Assembly (NCBI GenBank): GCA_949285775.1
Contig: CASEAD010000076.1
Span: forward strand, 1 to 5,934
Reading direction: 5' to 3'
Source: an uncultured bacterium
GTDB taxonomy: Bacteria > Bacillota_I > Bacilli_A > RF39 > UBA660
Length of the DNA stretch: 5,934 bases
Both the position numbers and the translations under genes were made by a program. The notes under the pieces are model-generated. The model did no database searches. It was given only the letters and a program-made list of their open reading frames with translations, and was not told the origin of the DNA. The stretch's first letter is position 1, and each line of letters starts with the position of its first letter. Below, piece by piece: positions 1 to 3,978 of this stretch.

Positions 1-90
1 TAAACACGGCGTTAACAAAAATATTTTATATATTTTAATTATTTTTTTTATTTTTTATTTTTTTTTAAATTTTTCTATTTTTTTGGGGTT
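1..90. other. Low-complexity AT-rich sequence at window edge, probably contig-end artefact
   Basis: This stretch is almost entirely T/A homopolymer blocks, with runs of six to eight T broken by single A or C bases, followed by GGGGTT leading into a 13-base G run. Only the first 16 bases (TAAACACGGCGTTAAC) have mixed composition. No plausible protein, RNA gene or terminator stem is visible. The abrupt loss of coding-like composition next to a long G run is what a poorly supported assembly end looks like, although real intergenic AT-rich DNA cannot be excluded from sequence alone. Confidence 0.6.
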
Positions 91-150
91 GGGGGGGGGG
101 GGGATAATTTCTACTATAATATATTCATAATCATCAGTAATTTTTTTCAT
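55..150 (-). CDS. Start of a possible third operon gene downstream of leuS, cut off by low-complexity sequence
   Basis: Immediately after the leuS stop, the minus strand reads AAAGGA, seven bases, then ATG (150-148), which is a good Shine-Dalgarno and spacing. The AAAGGA overlaps the last leuS codons. The frame begins MKKITDDYEYIIVEII, ordinary-looking acidic and hydrophobic sequence, then enters the poly-C tract (four Pro codons) and Lys-rich homopolymer sequence and stops at TAA (57-55) after 31 codons. I do not recognise the 16 leading residues. The best reading is that they are the true N-terminus of a longer gene co-transcribed with leuS, and that everything past the C run is unreliable. 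The alternative is a chance short frame. The spacing of only four bases from the leuS stop favours a real start. Confidence 0.4.
   Translation of the reverse strand: MKKITDDYEYIIVEIIPPPPNPKKIEKFKKK
91..103. repeat. 13-base poly-G tract (poly-C on minus strand)
   Basis: Thirteen consecutive G occur in a window that otherwise has almost no G/C runs longer than four or five; a further GGGG lies two bases to the left at 85-88. On the minus strand the tract falls inside the short reading frame that begins at 150 and is read there as Pro codons. Two-colour Illumina chemistry reports lost signal as G, so terminal poly-G in an AT-rich contig is a familiar artefact. The biological alternative is a slippage-prone phase-variation tract. 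The artefact is the more likely reading given its position at the edge. Confidence 0.7.
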
Positions 151-154
151 TAGG

Positions 155-2560
155 TTATCCTTTTATTACTATGTTAACTATTCTATTAGGCACTACTATT
201 ACTTTTACTATTTCTTTATCTTGAATATATTTTTTTACATTTTCTTCTTTTAAGGCGATACTTTCTACTTCTTCTTTAGGTGCATCTTTAGTTATTTTTA
301 TAGCGCCTCTTAATTTACCATTTACTTGTACTCCTATTTCTATTTCTTTAGAGATTGTTTTTTCTTCGTCGTATGTAGGCCAAGAACTGATTGCTAATTC
401 ATCTCCTAAGGAATATTTTTGATTTAGTTCTTCTGTTAGGTGAGGGGCAAATGGGTTTAGTAATTGTAGTAATACTCTATAATCTGCTCTAGTAATACTT
501 TCTTCTTTATCCATATCATTTAGTAGTATCATTAATGCTGATACAGCAGTATTATAATTTAGGGTTTCTAAATCATTAGTTACTTTTTTTATGGTTTTAT
601 GAATAATTGTTTCTAGTTTTTTAGAATATGTTTCATTATTATTTAATTTTTCTTGTAGGTTCCATACTCTATTTAGAAATTTATAGCAACCTTTTAGTCC
701 GTTTTCACTCCAAGCAGCATCTTTTGAGTAGTCTCCAATAAACATTTCATAGGTTCTTAAGGCATCGGCACCATATTCTTTAATCATATCGTTAGGGTTT
801 ACTACATTACCTTTACTTTTACTCATTTTTTCGCCGTTAGAGGCTAGTATCATACCATGACTTGTTCTTATTTCAAATGGTTCTTTATTTGGTACTAAAC
901 CTATATTATATAGGAATTGGTTCCAGAATCTTGCATATAGTAAGTGTCTAGTAGCGTGTTCCATTCCACCGTCATATAGATCAACTTTTCCCCAATATTT
1001 CATTTCGTCCATTGAGACAAAACACTCTTTGTTATGGGGATCCATATATCTTAACCAATACCATGAAGATCCTGCCCAGTTAGGCATTGTATCGGTTTCT
1101 CTAGTAGCAGGATGTCCACATTTTGGGCAAGTAGTGTTAACCCAGTCTGTTATTTTGGCAAGTGGGCTTTCTCCGTTGTCAGTTGGTTCATATTCAGCTA
1201 CATCTGGAAGTAGTAATGGTAGATCTTTTTCATCCATTGGTACCCAGCCACATTTTGGGCAATTGATCATAGGAATTGGTTCTCCCCAGAATCTTTGTCT
1301 TGAGAAGATCCAGTCTTGTAATTTGTAGTTTGTTTTTCTTTTTCCTATTTTATTTTCTTCTAAGTATTTTAACATTCTTTCAATAGAGTCTTTTTTATTA
1401 GTATAACCATTTAAGAAGCCTGAATTAATCATTTCGCCATCTTCGGTATAAGCACATTTAGAGATATCTCCTCCTTTTATTACTTCAATTATGTCGATAC
1501 CAAATTTTTTAGCAAATTCATAGTCTCTTTCATCATGAGCAGGTACGGCCATTATGGCACCAGTTCCATAGTTCATCATAACATAGTCACTAATCCAAAT
1601 AGGTATTTCTTTATTGTTAACTGGATTAATAGCAGTTATTCCTTCTAGACATACACCTGTTTTTTCTTTAACAAGTTCGGTTCTTTCAAACTCGGTTTTA
1701 CTTCTAGCAAATTCTTGATATTTCTCTACTTCATCTATGTTTTTAATAATGTTTTTATATTTTTCTATTAATGGATGTTCAGGCGCTATTACCATGAAGG
1801 TTGCTCCGAAAAGAGTATCACATCTAGTGGTATAGACTATTAATTCATCTTGTAAATTTTTTAATTTGAAGGTTACTTCGGCACCAGTGCTTTTTCCTAT
1901 CCAATTTACTTGAGCAATTTTAGTTCTTTCATTAAATTTTGTATCATTTAGTCCGTCTAGTAATTCTTCGGCGTAATCGCTCATTCTTAGCATCCATTGT
2001 TCTTTTTCTTTTTGAATTACTTTAGTGCCACATCTTTCACATACGCCTCCTGATGAGTCTTCGTTAGATAGTCCTGATTTACAATTTGGACACCAATTAA
2101 TATTCTTTTTTGCTTTATAAGCCATTCTGTGTTTGTAGAATTGTAAGAATTGCCACTGAGTCCATTTATAATATTCAGGATCTGTAGTGGAGAATTCTCT
2201 TGACCAGTCTACTGATAAGCCTAATGATTTCATTTGTCCTTTAAATACTTCTATATTTCTATTAACGGCTTCTTTAGGGTGAATATGGTTAGCAATTGCA
2301 TATTGTTCTGCTGGAGCACCAAAGGCATCCCATCCCATTGGGAATAAGACATTATAACCCTTAGCTTTTTTGTATCTTGCTTGGACGTCAGATGCGGTAT
2401 AAACTCTTGCGTGTCCTACATGTAGTCCTACTCCAGAGGGGTAGGGAAATTCTACTAGCATATAGAATTTTTCTTTGCTATTGTCTTTTTTTGTTATAAA
2501 GGTTTTATCCTTATCCCAATGTTTTTGCCATTTTTTTTCAATTTCTCTAAAATTATACAT
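155..2560 (-). CDS. leuS: Leucyl-tRNA synthetase
   Basis: This is a cytoplasmic class I aminoacyl-tRNA synthetase that charges tRNA-Leu with leucine using ATP. The 801-residue protein is full length for a bacterial LeuRS. It has the HIGH-type signature PYPSGVGLHVGH at residues 39-50 and the KMSKS loop at 578-582. A zinc-binding insertion uses CPNC (157-160) and CERC (174-177), and a second Cys pair set lies at 434/437 and 478/481. The CP1 editing domain is present, with the Thr-rich TTRCDTLFG (244-252) and the conserved HDERD (342-346), so proofreading of mischarged Ile/Val/norvaline products should be intact. DWIFSRQRFWGEPIP (416-430) is typical of the family. The C-terminal domain ends with the usual VQVNGKLRG-type strand. 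The ATG at 2560 is chosen because GAAGGA lies seven bases upstream and the MYNFREIEKKWQ start matches family N-termini. It overlaps the preceding membrane-protein gene by eight bases and lies in a T-box-controlled operon. Confidence 0.98.
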   Translation of the reverse strand: MYNFREIEKKWQKHWDKDKTFITKKDNSKEKFYMLVEFPYPSGVGLHVGHARVYTASDVQARYKKAKGYNVLFPMGWDAFGAPAEQYAIANHIHPKEAVNRNIEVFKGQMKSLGLSVDWSREFSTTDPEYYKWTQWQFLQFYKHRMAYKAKKNINWCPNCKSGLSNEDSSGGVCERCGTKVIQKEKEQWMLRMSDYAEELLDGLNDTKFNERTKIAQVNWIGKSTGAEVTFKLKNLQDELIVYTTRCDTLFGATFMVIAPEHPLIEKYKNIIKNIDEVEKYQEFARSKTEFERTELVKEKTGVCLEGITAINPVNNKEIPIWISDYVMMNYGTGAIMAVPAHDERDYEFAKKFGIDIIEVIKGGDISKCAYTEDGEMINSGFLNGYTNKKDSIERMLKYLEENKIGKRKTNYKLQDWIFSRQRFWGEPIPMINCPKCGWVPMDEKDLPLLLPDVAEYEPTDNGESPLAKITDWVNTTCPKCGHPATRETDTMPNWAGSSWYWLRYMDPHNKECFVSMDEMKYWGKVDLYDGGMEHATRHLLYARFWNQFLYNIGLVPNKEPFEIRTSHGMILASNGEKMSKSKGNVVNPNDMIKEYGADALRTYEMFIGDYSKDAAWSENGLKGCYKFLNRVWNLQEKLNNNETYSKKLETIIHKTIKKVTNDLETLNYNTAVSALMILLNDMDKEESITRADYRVLLQLLNPFAPHLTEELNQKYSLGDELAISSWPTYDEEKTISKEIEIGVQVNGKLRGAIKITKDAPKEEVESIALKEENVKKYIQDKEIVKVIVVPNRIVNIVIKG

Positions 2561-2909
2561 CTTTTTTTCCTTCTTTCTTTGAATAATATCTTCCTAATAG
2601 TCCGTAGCATATTATAATTAATAATATTAATAATATTACTCCTAAAATTATTCTTAATATCCATCCATTTACTAAATATATTAATATTATATAAATGGTT
2701 GTTATAATAAAGGTATTGGTAATACTATAGACATAGACAAAATGTTTATAGTTATTTTTATTAATATTAATGTTATATATTTTTTTGAGGTATAAGAGTT
2801 CTGTGGGTATTCTATCTTTTTTGTATTTGGTATGATTTTTAATATGAATAAAATAGTTTATGATATAAATTATAATAAATACAATAATATACTCTAATAA
2901 TACACTCAT
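2553..2909 (-). CDS. Small three-helix membrane protein of unknown family, first gene of the leuS operon
   Basis: I do not recognise a named family. The 118-residue product has three strongly hydrophobic stretches: about residues 3-22, 59-80 and 83-106. TM1 and TM2 are joined by a basic, hydrophilic segment (23-58) containing RIPTELLYLKKIYNI, the least hydrophobic and most sequence-specific part and probably cytosolic. TM2 and TM3 form a tight hairpin around NGW (81-83). The C-terminal tail GRYYSKKEGKKDV is basic. There is no signal-peptide cleavage site. The ATG at 2909 is supported by AAAGGA (2924-2919) nine bases upstream. The gene sits directly behind the T-box terminator, so its expression should follow uncharged tRNA-Leu levels, and it overlaps leuS by eight bases. 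A link to leucine uptake or to the synthetase is only an inference from position; three helices are few for a stand-alone transporter. Confidence 0.85.
   Translation of the reverse strand: MSVLLEYIIVFIIIYIINYFIHIKNHTKYKKDRIPTELLYLKKIYNININKNNYKHFVYVYSITNTFIITTIYIILIYLVNGWILRIILGVILLILLIIICYGLLGRYYSKKEGKKDV
2568..2573 (-). promoter_or_regulatory. Ribosome binding site of leuS inside the upstream gene
   Basis: GAAGGA on the minus strand lies seven bases before the leuS ATG and within the last codons (Lys/Glu/Gly-rich tail) of the membrane-protein gene. The start and stop are interleaved as ATGTATAA. Ribosomes terminating on the upstream gene are therefore positioned to re-initiate on leuS, which is inferred translational coupling. 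Confidence 0.8.
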
Positions 2910-2926
2910 ATTATCAAATCCTTTCT

Positions 2927-2959
2927 AAATAATAAAACACCCCTAATTATTAGGAGCGT
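2927..2959 (-). terminator. Intrinsic terminator of the T-box switch
   Basis: On the minus strand ACGCTCCTAA (2959-2950) pairs with TTAGGGGTGT (2946-2937) across a TAA loop, giving ten pairs including two G-T wobbles. A T-rich tract, TTTATTATTT (2936-2927), follows. The 5' half is the same ACGC and TCCTA that form the 3' half of the antiterminator, so the two structures are mutually exclusive. Confidence 0.92.
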
Positions 2960-3121
2960 ATAGACGCGGTACCATCCTACCTTATTACTTTATTTGATAA
3001 CGGGATGCCCCGACCTATTAGGTAACTAGAAAGACAAGTTCATAAGTATTTATTTATAGGTTCTCACCACATCCTACTCTCTTTAAAATAAATAAATTAT
3101 TACTACTTCTTTCGTTCGTTT
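2927..3121 (-). promoter_or_regulatory. T-box riboswitch leader of the leuS operon (tRNA-Leu sensing)
   Basis: The leader reads from about 3121 toward 2927 on the minus strand. Stem I can be folded with a basal helix GAAAGA (3113-3108)/TCTTTC (3034-3029) and an upper helix TTTATTTAT (3096-3088)/ATAAATAAA (3057-3049). Its distal part contains AGAGAG and GGTGAGA elements. The probable specifier on the 3' side is CTT (3046-3044), which is Leu; the one-base offset TTA is also Leu. A short stem III-like hairpin CGGG/CCCG lies at 3012-3001. The antiterminator is canonical: helix A1 TAGGA (2979-2975)/TCCTA (2955-2951), seven-base bulge TGGTACC (2974-2968), and helix A2 GCGT (2967-2964)/ACGC (2959-2956). 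The bulge TGGT pairs with an ACCA tRNA 3' end, as expected for tRNA-Leu with discriminator A. Uncharged tRNA-Leu should stabilise the antiterminator and allow transcription of the membrane gene and leuS. Confidence 0.95.
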
Positions 3122-3127
3122 TTATTT

Positions 3128-3156
3128 ATTATACAATAGTTAATTTTGGATAGCAA
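3128..3156 (-). promoter_or_regulatory. Promoter of the T-box/leuS operon
   Basis: On the minus strand a -35 of TTGCTA (3156-3151) is followed after exactly 17 bases by a perfect -10, TATAAT (3133-3128). The start point would be near 3121, just before stem I of the T-box. This is a sigma-A type housekeeping promoter. It is about 20 bp from, and divergent to, the plus-strand promoter of the kinase-like gene. Confidence 0.85.
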
Positions 3157-3175
3157 GTAGTTTTTTACTTTTTTG

Positions 3176-3204
3176 TTTACTTATTAGTCATTTAGTGATA
3201 AAAT
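3176..3204 (+). promoter_or_regulatory. Promoter of the kinase-like gene, extended -10 type
   Basis: TTTACT (3176-3181), a 17-base spacer, and TAAAAT (3199-3204) preceded by TG one base away (3196-3197) make a sigma-A promoter with an extended -10. Transcription would begin near 3211, leaving a leader of under 20 bases that contains the Shine-Dalgarno GGAGGGG (3216-3222). Confidence 0.65.
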
Positions 3205-3227
3205 ACTTACTCATTGGAGGGGATATT

Positions 3228-3950
3228 ATGAAGTATTATATTAATGATAATTTAATAGATATTAATTTTAAAAGTTCCTTTATTGGTGGTGGTACTGAGG
3301 CTAAGGTATATAGTTATGGGGATTGTGTGTTAAAACTATATAAAAATATACCTAATGTATTTGTGAAAGAAACTTAACATACTCTAGCGTCACTTCCTAC
3401 TAAAAGAATTATTATGCCAATTGATTTTGTATATGATGAGAAAGAAATTGAAAGAGGTTATACTTCTAAATATATTAGAAAAAGAAGGGATTCAAATAGT
3501 AGTATTAGTACTTGTGTATTATATGATAATTTAATACTATTGAAACAAGATTTAGAGTTACTTACTAAAAATAATATTAATGCAGTAGACTGTCATATTG
3601 ATAATATAATTTTTGATAAAGATGGTAATTTATTTATAGTGGATATTGGACAATTTTGTTCTTCATATTTTAAAAATGGTGCTAAGATGGTTAATGGTAT
3701 TACTTTTAACTATATTATAAAATGTATTATTAAAGATACTTTATCTAGTACTTATAGAGTTATTTATGATAGGAATCATAATATTAAAAGTGTTATAGTA
3801 GGTTCTACTTATGTTAGTATGGCTTATATTAATAATTTTCTATCGGAAAGAATTAAAGATAAGGGGTTAAATTTTTTTGAGAAAAATGTATTAAAGTGTG
3901 ATACTTTAGGGGAATATCATACTAAATTAGTTAAAAGACTTACTAGGTAA
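3228..3950 (+). pseudogene. Small protein-kinase-fold (APH/kinase-like) gene broken by one in-frame TAA
   Basis: The frame runs 240 codons from the ATG at 3228 (GGAGGGG five bases upstream) to TAA at 3948-3950. The only interruption is a TAA at 3375-3377, codon 50. Both halves are in the same frame and read as one kinase fold. A Gly-rich loop, IGGGTEAKVYSYG (19-31), and a beta-3 Lys in VLKLYK (Lys36) precede the stop. After it come a hinge-like GYTSKYI (77-83), a catalytic loop VDCHIDN with Asp121 and Asn126 at the HxD...N spacing, and DIG (139-141) in place of DFG. The residues expected for ATP and metal binding are thus present, so the intact form was probably an active small kinase or phosphotransferase; the substrate is unknown. 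Restart at ATG 3414 would give 178 residues lacking the Gly-loop and Lys, so it should not bind ATP normally. The nonsense codon may be a real lesion or a single-base assembly error. The gene is divergent from the leuS operon and convergent with the GH31 gene. Confidence 0.75.
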
Positions 3951-3978
3951 TTATACGGTTTTGATATAATCTAGTAAG
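3939..3978 (-). terminator. Hairpin spanning the two abutting stop codons, candidate terminator
   Basis: CTTACTAG (3939-3946) is perfectly complementary to CTAGTAAG (3971-3978). Inside them ATTATA (3950-3955) pairs with TATAAT (3965-3970), giving 14 pairs with a three-base bulge and a nine-base loop. On the minus strand the stem is followed by TCTTTTAAC, a modest T-rich tract, so it could end GH31 transcription. On the plus strand CCTAAGAAC follows, with no T tract, so termination of the kinase transcript there is doubtful. The stem is AT-rich and lies within the ends of both coding regions. Confidence 0.5.

Noticed and set aside
244..252. Editing-domain TTRCDTLFG with Cys where many LeuRS have Pro (residues 244-252 of LeuRS)
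   Set aside because: The Thr pair, Arg and Asp are kept, and this position varies in the family as I recall it, so it is not evidence of lost editing. The coordinates given here are protein residue numbers.
1029..1328. 99-residue plus-strand open frame
   Set aside because: It lies wholly antisense to leuS, has no Shine-Dalgarno or recognisable domain, and its Ser/Gly-rich composition is that expected of a shadow frame.
3195..3227. GTG at 3195 as start of the kinase-like protein
   Set aside because: It would place the GGAGGGG Shine-Dalgarno inside the coding region and overlaps the -10 box; ATG 3228 has ideal spacing.
3375..3377. TAA as a reassigned or suppressed sense codon
   Set aside because: TAA terminates the other genes in this window, including leuS, the membrane gene and GH31, so reassignment is not credible, and no readthrough context is evident.
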